A stretch of 64,000 bases of DNA from positions 930,001-994,000 of the forward strand of contig JAXRKN010000042.1 of the NCBI GenBank assembly GCA_038502055.1. The letters are read 5' to 3'. Source of the DNA: Tanytarsus gracilentus (lineage: Eukaryota; Arthropoda; Insecta; Diptera; Chironomidae). Under the pieces are notes generated by a model that was not told where the DNA came from, made no database searches, and was given only the letters and a program-made list of their open reading frames with translations. Position numbers and translations under genes: made by a program. Below are positions 23,165-37,200 of the stretch, piece after piece (position 1 is the stretch's first letter; the number at the start of each line of letters is the position of its first letter).

Positions 23165-26100
23165 CCATTAATTTTTCTGTTTAATAAATTCGTCCCCAAC
23201 AATGTTAATGTAAATTTTATGTTTCTTCCATTAAAACGAAAATAGCTCTTTGAAAGAGACTTGATACAACTTTCATATCAAAATTATATACAGAAATCTC
23301 ATTACCCCATTAAAAATTTCCTACATGCATGTATATCTAACTTATTACCAATTCAACAAAAAAAAAAGTATATAAAATGATTATTCATAAAGATCTTATA
23401 ATTGCTATTCAATTTCATTTCTATATTTACTATATCTGTGTATATTCTTTTGCTATTATGAACAACCTAAATTGGAAGGTGAAATTAAGTGAATTATGAA
23501 GCCACGTTATAAAAAAATTCCGACTGTACTGCATAGTTTAAAATTCACCAAATATTTTTTATTATTTTTGTGATAATCAAAATGCTTTCAATAAAAGTAA
23601 AAGTTTAAATTTGACATAAAAAATATCTACAAAGTTAAATGAGATCGATTCTAGTTTTTAATCACAACTTCACAACCCTAATCAACGTAAATTTAATCTA
23701 TTAAAAGAAATTAACTTTATATTAGCCAGTTGTTCATCTTTAAATAAAAAGTGTTTCTCGATTCAACAAGTTCAAGACGGTGAAGTGAAAAGAAAATAAA
23801 TATAATTATGAGACTACAGACACATTATAAGAAAATTATTATTAGAAAGTTAAGCTTGTTTTCCTTTTTGTAAGAAAAATAAAAAATGAAATTTGAAAAG
23901 CTGAAATAAAAAATGACATGAAAATGCTTTATAATTTAGTTAAATAGTTTTTTTATTCAAGCAGATTTTTAAAAAAAGTTAGAAAGAATTTTAACGGAAA
24001 CGAATGACTAAGCAATGCATTTTTCTAAAACCACCCAAAAATATTTCTAACATTGTTTAGTGATTTGCAGAAAGAGATTTTTATCTAACATTTTTATCGA
24101 TGCAAAAGGTGCTAATGTGCATTTAAACGCCTCCCAGAGAGAGACCCAAAAATTACATACCTCTAAGACACTCCACCTTGATGAGCTCCAATTTAAACAT
24201 TCAGACATCATTAATCACGAGATCGTTTTTGATACTTAATTGGTTTTCTTTCTTTCTCTCTTTTTTCACTCCCTATCGACCCGTGTGTATCTCAATTCTC
24301 AACATTGCTCGATGATTTGCATCAATATTGTTTAGAAATTTCAGCGCAATTAAACACTTTTCATGTATTTTTCTCCGTTTTGAAGGCTCGAGTTTTGAAA
24401 GGTTCATCAAAACAATCCAGCCAGTCATTTGAGACGATAGATAGAGCCAATAATCGAATGTCTGAGATTTCTTGAGAAAAAAGAGCAATAAAAAAGCACA
24501 TAATCATGCACATAATTTCGAATAAATGATTTATTTGTTTAGTATGAATTTAAACTTTTGTACATTAGACAATAGACGAATAAAAAGTGTGTTGATAGAC
24601 AGCTTGAGGTATGAAGTCTGTTTTGCAATAAAAATTTAAGCAATTTTGGAAATAAAAAATCTTTTTTATTTAGATTTTTACAAAAATGCTCTCGTATCTA
24701 AAATATTTTTGGATTATGCAATAAATCAGACATAAAGATTTCATGCACGCGAATGACATTTAAATTACCTTCATTTAAAAAATGTGTGAATAATCTGTGT
24801 GGTAGGTAAAACACTACGCATCCTAATTTCACATCCTCACAAAAAAACTTCCTGTCTCTTTTCTCTCATCCTTCAAAAAAAAAGTTTATAAACTGACACC
24901 ATAAATTCCAATAAAATGCCCATTCAACAAGCGTGCGCGATTTGAATTTCAATTAATCTCAACCTTACAAGTGACACTCGTAAATTAAAGGAAAACGTAT
25001 TCCAGACGATCGCGTAAGACTTTTTTATATGCTCATGTTCAAATTAAATCAAACAGAAAATACAAACAAAATAACGCATATCTCACACTCTAAGGTGATA
25101 GCGCATGATGAATATTAAATTGATGAATTCAAGTTGAATCCACTTTGGGTGGCGATGATGAGAAAATTGTTGCGATGCAAGAGATGGAATTGGTTCTTAA
25201 TGGATTGAAAGAATTTTAGAGTCAGTTTAATTTAATTATTTTTTAAAATTCAACATCCTTTACGCTTTGATAAAAAAATGTGCTCAGGAAATTTTGAATT
25301 TCAAATTTTAATGAATTAGTTGCAGAATTTAATAGAAAATTTAAATTTAGTAAATTAACAACGCTTGATTAAAATGCTCAAAAATATTTCACACTAATTT
25401 TGATAAATCTGATAATGATCATCAAGAACCGATGGCGCTTGCCGAAAAAAATTAAATTCATACAAGAAATTATTCATTCTGCATATTCAAACATTGTCTG
25501 ATGTCCTTCCTTGGCGTTAGAATTTTAGCAGCGGCATAATTTCAAAGAACGTTTCGCCGCTTCGATTGTCATTGAAATCTCTTCTTCTCATCCATAAAAC
25601 GACTTCTTATTTCCGATGGGATTTTATTGAAGAAAAAAATGAGTTAACGAATTTAGATGAAAACAATTGAAGAGAGCAAAAATTGAATTTGTGGATTGCA
25701 CCACATTGAGCACGACAATGTTTCAATTTCACTGATTTCATCAATGACCGCACATATAGCTCTCGAGTTCAATTCTAAAAAAATTCAATTTATGGTGCAA
25801 TAATAGATGACTGCAATCGAACGATATGAAAAATTGTTCTGAATAGAATTTTCATTGGCTGGAATTTTGTGCATCAGTGCGAATGTAAAATTGATTAGAA
25901 TTTTTTTACACAACCCTTTTTGTCTCTCATACGTGGACTCTGCACACTCCCGGACCTTAATCTCGTCATAAATTATGAGATATTCGGACAAATCCATAAA
26001 ATCAAATCGAAACACATTAAATGGGAAAATTTTAGAGAATCGAAGAATTTTATTGGGACAATTTTTATCTTAAAGGAGAGTTTAGGTCGATTGTAAGTTA

Positions 26101-26278
26101 GGGCACCGTAGTTTTTTAATGTTTTGTTATTTTTTTTGAACATTTTTGCTAAAAAAGGTTTATGAAATTTCTTTATTAAATAAAATTTGGGTTTGCATTA
26201 AAATTTATGTGGCCAAAAATAATTTTACATTATTAAATTTTTGCTGCAAACACAATTTTTTTGGGTTTCCGAATTATT

Positions 26279-26467
26279 TTAGAATCTTCTTTCTCTGTCT
26301 CTGTCTTTGTTGGTTGGACTTCGAGGTCGGTGCAGTACTCTGACAAAAGGCCTTGCTGAAGTAATATCTGGTATTGCATGATATGCTTTCATGTGCACAA
26401 GCACAAAATCAATTTCACCAATCTCTCCACAGATTCTGCAAAAAGCGAATTGAACGGTTGATGGCAT
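26279..26467 (-). CDS. Mini-ORF, 62 aa, with a single C2H2-type zinc finger motif
   Basis: Reads MPSTVQFAFCRICGEIGEID and continues to HMKAYH: spacing C-x2-C-x12-H-x4-H with hydrophobic residues at the usual finger positions, then a Pro/Arg-rich basic tail ending DRERRF-stop. It stands alone, with no neighbouring exon I can join to it. It could be a small single-exon gene, an exon of a larger unseen gene, or chance. Codon content is not clearly distinct from background. Not recognised as a named protein. Confidence 0.3.
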   Translation of the reverse strand: MPSTVQFAFCRICGEIGEIDFVLVHMKAYHAIPDITSARPFVRVLHRPRSPTNKDRDRERRF

Positions 26468-29400
26468 GATCTCAAAAGAATCTTTATTGAGTTTTAAATT
26501 TTGAGAAGATAATTTAAGAATGTTTAAATAAAATTTTAGGAGTTAATTTTTTAATCACTTGTTGCTTCAGACATATGTCTATAGACAGAACAAAATGATG
26601 ATCATTAAAAAATGAAATCTGAAACTTTGAACCAGTCACACCCAAATAAAAAATAAAACGGATCAATCGGTTTGAACTCAAAACAGTTCAATCTGTGCAT
26701 TAATAAAATTTATTAAAATATTAACGTAAAATTTAAATTATTTAAATTTTGTGACATGACTTATAAACAATCCCTCTTTATATACGTTTCACTCTCTCCC
26801 TCACACTCAAGAATCTCTCTAAAAATTCCAAATTGACCATTAAAGTTATATGAGAAGAGAAATTGCGAGTGAATTCACTCAATAAAGAAAATAATATGCG
26901 TCCATGCCCATAATCCTCGAACACGAAAATCGAAAATGAGATTTTCACCCTGAAATTGATTTTGCGAGTGTGGAAGAAAAGGAAAAAGGACCGAAAGTCC
27001 GATTTTACACAAGATTTGACACTTTATTAATTTTATGCCATGATCTCATGTCCTCTCTTTATATCTCTCTTTCTTTAAGGGGGTCGTAAAATAAGAAGCT
27101 GAGGATTAAGTGGAGTGAAATTATGGACTTTGTGAATTTTTTTAAGGTCGAATGAATTTTTAAGGGAAATTTAATTGAATTTTATGAGCTCGAAAATAAA
27201 ATGACCGTTAAATTTTATTTTTTAGAAATTGCATGCAAAAATTCACATTCAGTTCCTCAATCATTAAAAACTAATCAGCTATTGATCAAGTTCTCAAGCA
27301 CCCGTCGATTCCACGTGTTGATCATGATTAAATGCCTTCGCACTAAAGCACACACACACATTGATCGAAAGAAGAAGAATAAAATTACAAAATTATGGAA
27401 ATATTAATCAACGTAATTAAGCCTTTTAATTTAAAAGTTGCTATGAATGGATGAAAACTTCTCATCGCAATTGTTCTGTCTTAAAAATTGATTTTTAGCT
27501 AGAAACGCGCGAGTTTAAAAAAAATGTTTTCGTGAGCACAACTCAGATGAATGGTGTGTGTAGTTTAATAATCGTTGTAATCATTAAATAATTAGATAGC
27601 CCATTCACATTATTCAGAGAGTCTTCACCTGCCGACACATAAATTTCTCTTTTATTTCTTCAATTCCTTACGAAATGCTTCATCATTGGAAAAGAACACA
27701 TGAGGAATGTTTTATGGACAGGCTGGAAGGAGCGAGAGTCGATGAGATAATTGCCTTGCGCACATGCACAAATGAATTTTTATTTTTAAAACTTTTATCA
27801 GTTGATTAACTTTCTCTTCTCTTTTACCTACGACTTGATGAGTGAATGCTATTTTGCAATTGTTAATTTTTTTAAAGAAATTTTTTTATTAATTTTTAAT
27901 TTTTTAAATTTAAATTTAATTTTCTTTCACAGCCAGTTTATGATATTTCTAGGTCATTTTTTATCCGTTCAAAACTAAACCTTATATTTCAAAACAGCCT
28001 TCAAATTTTATTCATTGCTTCCTCGTGCAAATAATTGGATTAATTTAATTATCAACATGGTTTTTTATATTTTTCCTCATTTACCCACAATCTAGATTCC
28101 AAAAATCGTTTGTGTTGAAAAGAAAAGACTTCTTATGACTTTTAACCGTTTGTTGGATTAAAAGTGCGTGATTAAAGTACAAAAATGCGTTTCAAATGAA
28201 AATGAAAATTTTTCCGCTGTTAAGATGGTGCTTTTTTAGTGGGGCGACATTGAGAATGAAAGTGGAACGTAAATAAATAAAAAAGTGCATGCAACGGACA
28301 TCAATCATGCTTACGAGCATGACAAAGCCACAGCTTTTGGGGCGAGGAAGGAGTTTATGGAAATAAGCAAACATTTGCATGGAATTCTTGGTAATTTTTT
28401 GTTTTAATCAAACGTGAAAATAGGCTTGAGTTCATTAAGGTTAGAAGAGCTGTCGGTTATTTAAAGAATTTTATCAGCAACAGTTTTGTAGAAATTTGAG
28501 CAATAAATTAAACTGGTCAACTTAAAAATTAAACATTTTTCCTGGAATTAAAAAAAGAAAAACTCATTTCTCATATTTTTTCCGTAATATTTTTATTCAC
28601 ATTTTTTTTCGCATCAAAAAATTTTATGACTTTACAATTTAATATTTTTGCTTGCTCTCGTCGATTAAATTTTTTTGTTAAATAGATTTACTTGACATTA
28701 AGGATTCATTTTATTTTATTTTGTTAAGTCATAAAATAGTTTAAATTTTTATAACACATCAATTTTACATTTACTTCAATTATTTTTTTTCTGTGTGTGT
28801 TTTTAATACTTTTTCTGTCGTTTATTAACTATTTAACCTAATTTTTTTTTGCAATAATATTTAACACATGAAGATATTCCTAAAATTAGTTTTACATATT
28901 TTTTTTGCTGCATAAATTTCATGATGAAAATTTACAAAAAAACAAATTATTTCAGATATCTATTTACAACTTTTGCAGATAAATCAAGAACTTGTGCAAT
29001 CACAAATTCAAGTTTTTAGAATTTTTATACAAGTTTTACCTTCAATTAATTTTCTTAATCTTAAAAAATTCAATTTTATTCTACGGCATAAAAAGTGTCT
29101 GTTCTGTTCTGCTTGTGTGTCTGTTTAACTTCACATTCATAATAATTATTTATATATATATTTTTTGTAATAATAAAATACAGTCTACTAATTTATGGCA
29201 TCAATTATGATTTTCCTCAAAATATTTTCTTCTTTTTTTAAGATAATTCATGATTTAAATTTACAATTTTTCTTTTTAGCGTACGCGTGATGTAGAAAAG
29301 GTAGTTTACAATTTTTATAATTAAGAAGTTTCATTTCTTCACTAAAGTCAAGGTTGTTGTTGATGATGCGATTGAATGAAAACTAATCATTTATAATTAA

Positions 29401-30510
29401 TTAAGAAATATCGAACTCGTAAATTCTGGGTTGGTTTTAAAATTATTTAAATTGCACCGTTTTCCTTCTTCTTTCTTGATGAGGTTTTAAATAATATAAA
29501 ATATTTTCCTTGATTTTTTGTAAGTTTTACAAAATTAATTTTTTCTCTTCATAAAAATTCAGTTTTTAATCCTCATCACTTTTTAGCTCCGTTGCTTTCA
29601 AATTAAAATTCGTCACTATTTTTTTTTTCCAGACAGTAAAAAATTATCATCAAATTTTATGCATTACACACTTCATTTCTATTCCCCGCGCACATTCTTA
29701 CGCACTCACATAGGTGAATTTTTTTAATAACTTTTCTCCATGAAATGCTTAATAATTTCTGACATTAATTTATGTTCTCTCTCCGTGCTGCCTTCCATTG
29801 TTGTTTACATCAAAAGGTAAAAAAAAGTTGAAAAGAGAATTTTGGATGCTTGAAATTATTCATAACTTCAATATGAGAGTAATTTGTTGCTTTAATAGGA
29901 AAGTGGGTAATTAATTAATTTTTTAATTGCAGTCAGAGAGGGGGAAAATAGGCATAGAGTCGGTAGACAAAAAAGTACACACAGTAGGATGTTTTTATTT
30001 GAATTGAATTAAAAAAATTTCATGAGCGGGAGGCCGCGAGAAAACTTTAATTATAATTCAGAAGCGCGGCATTTATTTTTATGTGAATTCAGCAGTAGCC
30101 AAAAAAATTGTGAGCAATTTAATTCACCTAAAACTATTTATTTTTCTCTTCCTCTTCTGCGACTATTTTGTTTGACTAAAAAAATTAGAATTTTAAATTT
30201 CTTTTATCATAAAAGTGACTTTGGAATGTGGAGGCGGAGATTTTGCATTTAAAAAAAACTTTGTTGTGGAACTAAAAATTATTTGTCGGAAAAAAAAATA
30301 TTCTCTCGAGTTCCAATTGAGTGATTCGCCGCATTGAGGGCAAATTTAGTTTTGTTGCATGGTTTCATTAAATTTGCAATTGCCATTTTCACATTTTTGT
30401 TTTATATTTTTTTCAGCATGCATTAATTTGAATTTATGCCCTCATAGACTGTTATTGCCATGTTTTTTTTGCCATAGGGAAAGGGTTTGTGTTTAAATGA
30501 GGTGATGACA

Positions 30511-30598
30511 GTTTTTAACGGATTATTAGAATTTAAATTTTTTCATTTTTTAAACGTTATTTTATAAATTAAAAAATTCAAATTTTCCGTTAAAAATT
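30511..30598. repeat. AT-rich element bounded by inverted TTTTTAACGGAT / TTTTCCGTTAAAAA
   Basis: The left boundary TTTTTAACGG pairs with the right boundary CCGTTAAAAA; the interior is almost only A and T. It is one of the clearest members of a motif family recurring through the grain locus (see findings). Confidence 0.6.
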
Positions 30599-31233
30599 TT
30601 CATAAATAAATTTCCCTCATTTTCGAAACAGTCACAAAAGTTATGATAAGAAAAATATTTTTCAGGAAATTGTCCGACTCGCATAGAAACTTGCGTAGCG
30701 AGAAAAATATTCAAATAGCCTCCGCCGGGCTCTTATTTAGGGTAGAGAGAAAAAATTATCATATTAAAATTAATTTCCCATTTTAATGGAAATGGTAAAA
30801 TTATTCACTGCAAAAAGAAATACGGAGAAAGAAAAAAAGGAATTTCCTTCATGCCTGAGGCGACAAATAAAGCAGTTTGTGAGTGGAAGTGTGCAAAGAA
30901 ATTTCCATCCGTTGAAGTGTAAAAGAATCGCGCGAAAAAGGTCCATTAACAATTGAGTGGCTTGAGGGGGAGATTTAGTTAAGTTAATCGGGGTGGTTTG
31001 TTCGAAAAAGAGAAGAAGAAGTGAATTTAATTATTTTGTATGGAAATAATATTTTGTACTTCTTGACTTGTTGCTGTTGTAATTTGTAATTTTGACGTCG
31101 ACGTATCACTACAGTTATTATCAATTAGGTTGTTATTTAATTCAAATAAATTATGATTAGTGTTCATTAGAATATCGCTATTACTATTTATATTATTCAA
31201 TGTGTTGCCATAACTCGCTGCTGTGCTATTCCA

Positions 31234-34200
31234 TCATGTATACTCCGATCGCCATGCGCCCTGTAAATTGGAAAATGTTTAAGATTAATTAATCATTTTT
31301 TTGACTTTTTTGTGAGTAACTAGAGTTTCTTTCGGGGACCCCGGGGACGGGGATCCCCGGGGATCCCCGCTAATTTTACTCCCCGGGGATCCCCGAAAAA
31401 TTCAAAAATATTCCCCGGGGAAATTCCCCGAAAAATTAGAAAATTTTAAAAAAATATCCTAAAGTTTAATAAAAATCTTCAAGAAGATTTACCTATATAA
31501 TTGAGTTTTTTGCAAAACAATTTAATTTAAAAAAGTATTTTGAAAGGGTAACATCAAGTTAAATAAGTGAAAGTGCAATAAAAAAAAATAGTCATGAGCA
31601 GGATCTTTGTTTGGAAATATTTTGAAAAAATCGATAGCAGCGATGCTCGATGAAATTCCTTTGCAGAGCTTGCCTCGCACTAAATCCTAGCAACGCTAAG
31701 ATTTACAATGACATCATATGCGAGACTTAAACAAAGATCTCCAGTTTTAAACCGATTGCTAAATGCTTTAATGACGATTCAGGCAACGTCAGTTACTTCA
31801 GAGAGAGCATTTTCAGAAGCTGGAGACATTATAACAAAGAAGAGAATTCGAATGTCTGACCATAATCTTCACTGTATAATGTTCCTTAAGAACTACTTCC
31901 GCTGAACGTTTTATATTTTTAAACTTATCATTTTCTATTAGTTAAACTTTTTATTTTCTCTTAAAAAACTTTTATTTCTGTTATAAAATATGCTTTAAAT
32001 AAATATTAGCTGAAAAATTAAGGAAAAACAGGTCTTTTCTTATACTTTCTTCCTCCCCGGGGACCCCGTAATCTCATTCCCCGGGGATTTGAGAAACTCT
32101 ATGAGTAACGTCACAAATTTATTTTTTAAATTTTAAAACGTCTTTTTTAATTTTAAATGAATCAATTTTTAAAATTAAAGTGAACGTTATAAAATTTTAA
32201 AACACAATTTAAATAATTGACTTACCATAGAATTGAGCCCTAGGTGGTAAGATTGGGAATGCGGCACAACGCCACCGCCTAAAGAGCCACTGCCGAATCC
32301 GCTTTGTAAACTACTCGATGCGCCCAACGCACCTGGCCAGCCCGACCAACCGCCATGCATGTGTGTATGTGCTGGATGCAATCCACTCGACAAATGACCA
32401 TGTTGTCCTGTGAATTGATATAAACAATCTTATATGAACAGATATTAGGGAATTCTCTCATCAAAGAGTGACTCATGACTTACCCATTGAGGTTGAGAAT
32501 CCGCCTGGGAAGGGTTTCGAGTCGAGGGGCTTCATTAGATCACCTAAATGACTGCCAATCGGAAGACATCCACCAACGCCCTTCTTCTTCTTCGACTTCG
32601 ATGACAATTTGCGATTTCGCGTTTGAATTCCTTCCTTCTTCATCGTCAATGGTCGATTTACCTGCAAATGATGCCGAGACAAGAGAGATGCAAATTAGTG
32701 AGGATGTTAGAGCTTAATTAATGTTTTCATGCAAGATGAACTGCAGCTCGCATAAGTGAGGGATAAGAATCGTGTGTGGCACGTGATGTGCAGAATTAAA
32801 GAATTATTTTGTGCGTCATGCTCGATTTAGTCACTGACGACAGCAATGCAAATAAATATATATAAAAATTTTCTCGCATCTTTTTTTTGTGTTTAACGGG
32901 AGGCTATGGATGAAATAATTAGCATGTGAGAGAAATAAAGACAGAAAGAGTCGCGTGCGGGCTAAGAGAACTGCTAAATGATTGTTTTCATCACTTTTGT
33001 GGGTATTTAAAAGAGTGATGTGATTTTAACGGATTTTTGAATTTTTACTGGATTTTCAAAGAATATTTGAAAAAATTTCAAAGTAACGTATTTTCGGTAA
33101 TTTGAAATTTCAATTTTTTTGTTTTAAATCACTTAATAAAATTTTTTAACGTATTTTAAACTTTTAAACTTGTCGAAAAAAATTCAAATTTTTCCGTTAA
33201 AAATTTCAAAATCCCCTGTTTCCATCCCTTTTTAATTCCTCCAACATCTCACTCTATTTTTTGATTAATTTAATTTTCCCGGTAATTCTTCTGCCGTCAT
33301 TTCTTTATCTCAGCGCATATTCTCGAGAATTTCGCTAATGCTTGAGTGCTTATCACACTCTCATCTCTTCTTTCCCCTCCTCGATTTAATTAGATGCATT
33401 TTATTATAATAATAAATGAATTAATGAATGCTTTATGAGGCGAACACACAACAACTGCTCACACATTTCGCATGTAGTATATTTTTCGAGACATTTAAAT
33501 GTGGCACTAGCACTTTCTAGCTGCTGTTGCTCTTTCTTTTATCGACATTCTTAATCAGAGAATTCCGCCTTCCTTCTTCTCTCTCTCTTTTTTTTGCACA
33601 CACTTTTTATTCTGCGCTGAGTGCAGATACTTATCGCACTTTTGTAAAAAATAATGTTCGTAACATTGTCTGACTTTTTTTCTCTCTCTCGTTCGACTCG
33701 CTTTTATTAGAATTGCAGTTGAATGCGTTAATTACTGCAAGAGAAAATCATCACCCAGCCTTAAGAAAATTATTTATTCACTCGCTTTTGTGTCCATTAT
33801 GTTATGCAGAATGATGATTGTTTCAAATGGGACTTGAAGCGAAAAATTTCATCTTTTTTTGAATTGCAAAATCTCTCGCGCGTTGAGCTATTTACGATGT
33901 TGCTGGAAAATGATTTATGATCCTTGAAGATGGGCAGAGAGAAAGTTGATGATTTTTAAAAGTTGTATGATGTTAAATTTTTAAAAAATAACGGATATTA
34001 CTTTTTTGAAAAATTTTATGGATTAATATTTAAAAATTAGAAAACCGTTAAAAATGTCTTATTTTTTAGTTAAATTTTAAACTTAACATAAATTACGAAA
34101 ACTTTTCACCTCAATGTCCAACAAGTCCCAATAATAAAATCTCCTCTAATAAAACTGCAGTAAATTCATTTAACAATGATTAGCGATTGAAATCGACTAA

Positions 34201-37200
34201 TTAGCGTGAAACAATTAAACAGGACATAAAAAGCTTTATGAAAAAAATTATGATCGCCCTCGAGGGAAAATATATATAAAAAAGTTCTCATTAAAAATTC
34301 GCGTACTAATTATTTTTCCAGTGCAATATATAAAAAAGATATTGCTGATGATGCCTAGCAATTACGCAAAACTGCATTTCCGTTTGTGTGTCCATTTATT
34401 ACATTAACATACACTCAGCGAGAGAGTTAAGCCCACTTTTTTTTTCGTCGATGACTATTGTGTAGATCAGAAAACAATGATTTTTAATGTATTTAATTGT
34501 AGCGAGGCAGCGGCAGTAAAAAAAGTTGTAGAAATGCACATTTTCGCATAACAATACACGGAGTGGAAGGCATGTAAAAAAAGTCTGCTTAACAACAGTA
34601 TCAATTTCATTACTTTTTTTTGTGTGTCGTAAACTATAGATGTATGTAGATTTCAACTTTTAACAATGGAACTCCGTCATTACCTTCCAGAGTGCTCTCT
34701 ATACCATATAATTTTCTCAGTCGTTGAGGAATGTTTAATGTAATATTGTGTGTGCATATGACAATATCAAAGAGAGAGAGGACTTAACGTATCATATCGA
34801 GCATCAGTAGCAGCAGAAAAAAAAGAAAATTCTTCAACAATAATGGTAAAAGTTTCATTGTTACAGTTATGCCCTTTTTAAGTGGTAAATTAAATTCCAA
34901 TAAAGCATACCATAAGTACGTAACAATGTGAAAAAGGAGAGGAGCGATCCTCACTGGAGGATTATTATTCTATGCGATTATTGTGTACCTGGATATGAGA
35001 GAATTTGTCGCAAAAAAATATCGAAAGTATTAGAGATGAAGAGATAAAAGCGCAATTTTGAGAAATAATGTAAAAAATAGCAAGAAAATTAACGGATTTT
35101 TAATTTTTAAATTTGAAGGAAATTTAAATTTTTGATTTTAATCATGAGGTTTTGAGTTCGAACCCGAGAGAATTTTAAAAACTCTTTTTTGCTCGTTTTA
35201 ATTTAAGTCTTTATAAAATTGAAAAACTTAAAAACTTTTTTGCTTGCGTAAAATGCTTAAATTCTAAAATCTCAATTTTTTCAGGACATTTTTCATCAAT
35301 CACCTCATGTCACATCCATCATCCCTTAGAATCATCCAATCGCTTTAAAAAATCAAAGCTCACGTTGCGAAAGTAATGATTTAATGGATTTTCGTCTCAT
35401 TCATACCTCTCTGCACTCACTCGAGTGACAATGGAAATTGTAACAAATAAAGGCACTCAAAATCTGATATGTGCTCAATTGATGCGAACAACAAACAAAC
35501 TTCCGATCCTGAATAATTGTTGGAAGTGAAATCAACTGGAAAAATATCATTTTCAATAATCCTTCAAAAGCTGGATTTGAATTTACGATTTTTTCTCTCT
35601 TCGGGCCCGTTATGGCAGTAAGGCATTCAGAAAATTGCATGTAACTATTTTTCTTTACAAGCCTCACCGACGGTATTTTTCTCTTGCCATAATAACTTTA
35701 TTCACTCGGAGAGCATTTAAAAAATTCCATTGCCATGTCATGCGAATGAATTCCGTGCAATATAACTTTTTTCCACATTCTCCTTGAAACAATTTTTTGT
35801 GTGTTTTTATTTCACATTTAACTTTTTTTTGGGGGGCGCAAGAAAGAGGAAATGACATAATTAAATACTCGAGCACATTGTCGACTGCTGTTGTTGCTTT
35901 GAGTTTAAGAAGTGTCCAATTAAAAAATTAATATCATAATTTTTATGCCGCGCGAAGTCTTTTAATGAAATATTGTGAGAGTGCAATACTTTGCAGCAAT
36001 AAAAAGCCGAAATACAAATTCAAGTTGACCGCAGGGTGCAATGTGAAATTTCTCAGGAACTATAAATGGTCTGTGACTAGATCCAGATTCGAGTTAAAAA
36101 ATTAACTCAAGCAAAAAAGATAAAATAATTCAAGATTTTTAAAATTATTATTAAAAAATGACACATACGAAAAATTTCATTTTTTTTAAACTTTAGGATT
36201 TGAACCTAGAAATTTGTCAATTTCTTAAAACTCATTAAATTTTCATTTAGACTTTTTAAAGTTCTTCAAGTTATAAAATCTTCCAAATCGCATAAACCAA
36301 AATGACACCACAGAAAAAAACATAAAGTGATATAAATTAAAATATTATTTAAAGTTTTTCGTTGCGACTCTCAGAGGGGTGTAATTTAATACAGTCGATA
36401 AGGATCTTTTTTGTCTATTTCCACCCATGTAAGGATTTTCCTCGAAATTTCCCTTTTTTAAAAACAGTTTCAAGAGTGAAAGATAAAGAGATATTTCCAT
36501 CTCTGTCACTGGTTATAATTGGGTAATTGCGGTTGTAGCTGCTTTCGAAAATTCTCGCTTTAAAAGTCAATTTATGCTTTTTAGTAACAATAAGATTTTA
36601 TATGGAAAAATAAAGTTGAAAATTCACCCTCGCAAAACTTTTTATTCTATTTTTCTTCGACTGTGATAAATACAAGGGGTGATGCTGAGGGGTTGAGATG
36701 ATATTTTTGTGAATGAAAAATCATAGAAACGTGTTCAATCGTTCTTAATTTCCCGTTTGGGAAATCTCATTTAATCTAATCGCCTTATGCCATTGATTTC
36801 ACATCATTCAACAACCCTCTTTTGATTTTTTGGCTGTACATAAGTGAGCAAACAATTTCTGACTGGTTATCTCTACTTGCTACTTAACATTCATTGATTT
36901 TCCACGCGCGCGTGTGTGTTTGCTCCTTAAAACAAAAAGTAAATTGAGTGGAAAAACAGATTGGTGGGAGGAGGGTGGAAGTGAGATAAAATTTGACTCT
37001 AATGAGATTTGAAAAGTCGATTGAAAATTTTAATCTTACGATTTAGATTTAATCGCGTGATATTTAAATTTAAAGCAGCCGTTAAAAATTTATAGTTCTC
37101 TTCTTCTTCTTCTTCCATTCCACCATGTTAACCCCAGCACATACATGTAATTATGCTATGCATGAACTTCCTCTTGCACTGTCGAGAGATAATTGCAATT

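Larger units (their letters stand above)
23165..31233. other. Gene-poor interval between convergent Arl8 and grain
   Basis: About 8 kb of AT-rich sequence. No spliced gene, tRNA or rRNA was recognised on either strand. The right end must contain the grain 3'UTR (minus strand from 31233 leftward), but no single polyadenylation site stands out. It holds one C2H2-like mini-ORF (26279-26467) and one AT-rich inverted-repeat stretch (30511-30598), listed separately. Confidence 0.5.

Noticed and set aside
23400..26000. Search for a microRNA or other structured RNA near the Arl8 3' side
   Set aside because: AT-rich sequence gives many weak foldbacks by eye; none had a long, well-paired stem that stood out from background.
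31708..31905. Treating the 65-codon hAT fragment as a domesticated host gene
   Set aside because: It sits inside terminal repeats with a perfect target duplication and lacks the rest of the protein, so a transposon remnant is the simpler reading.
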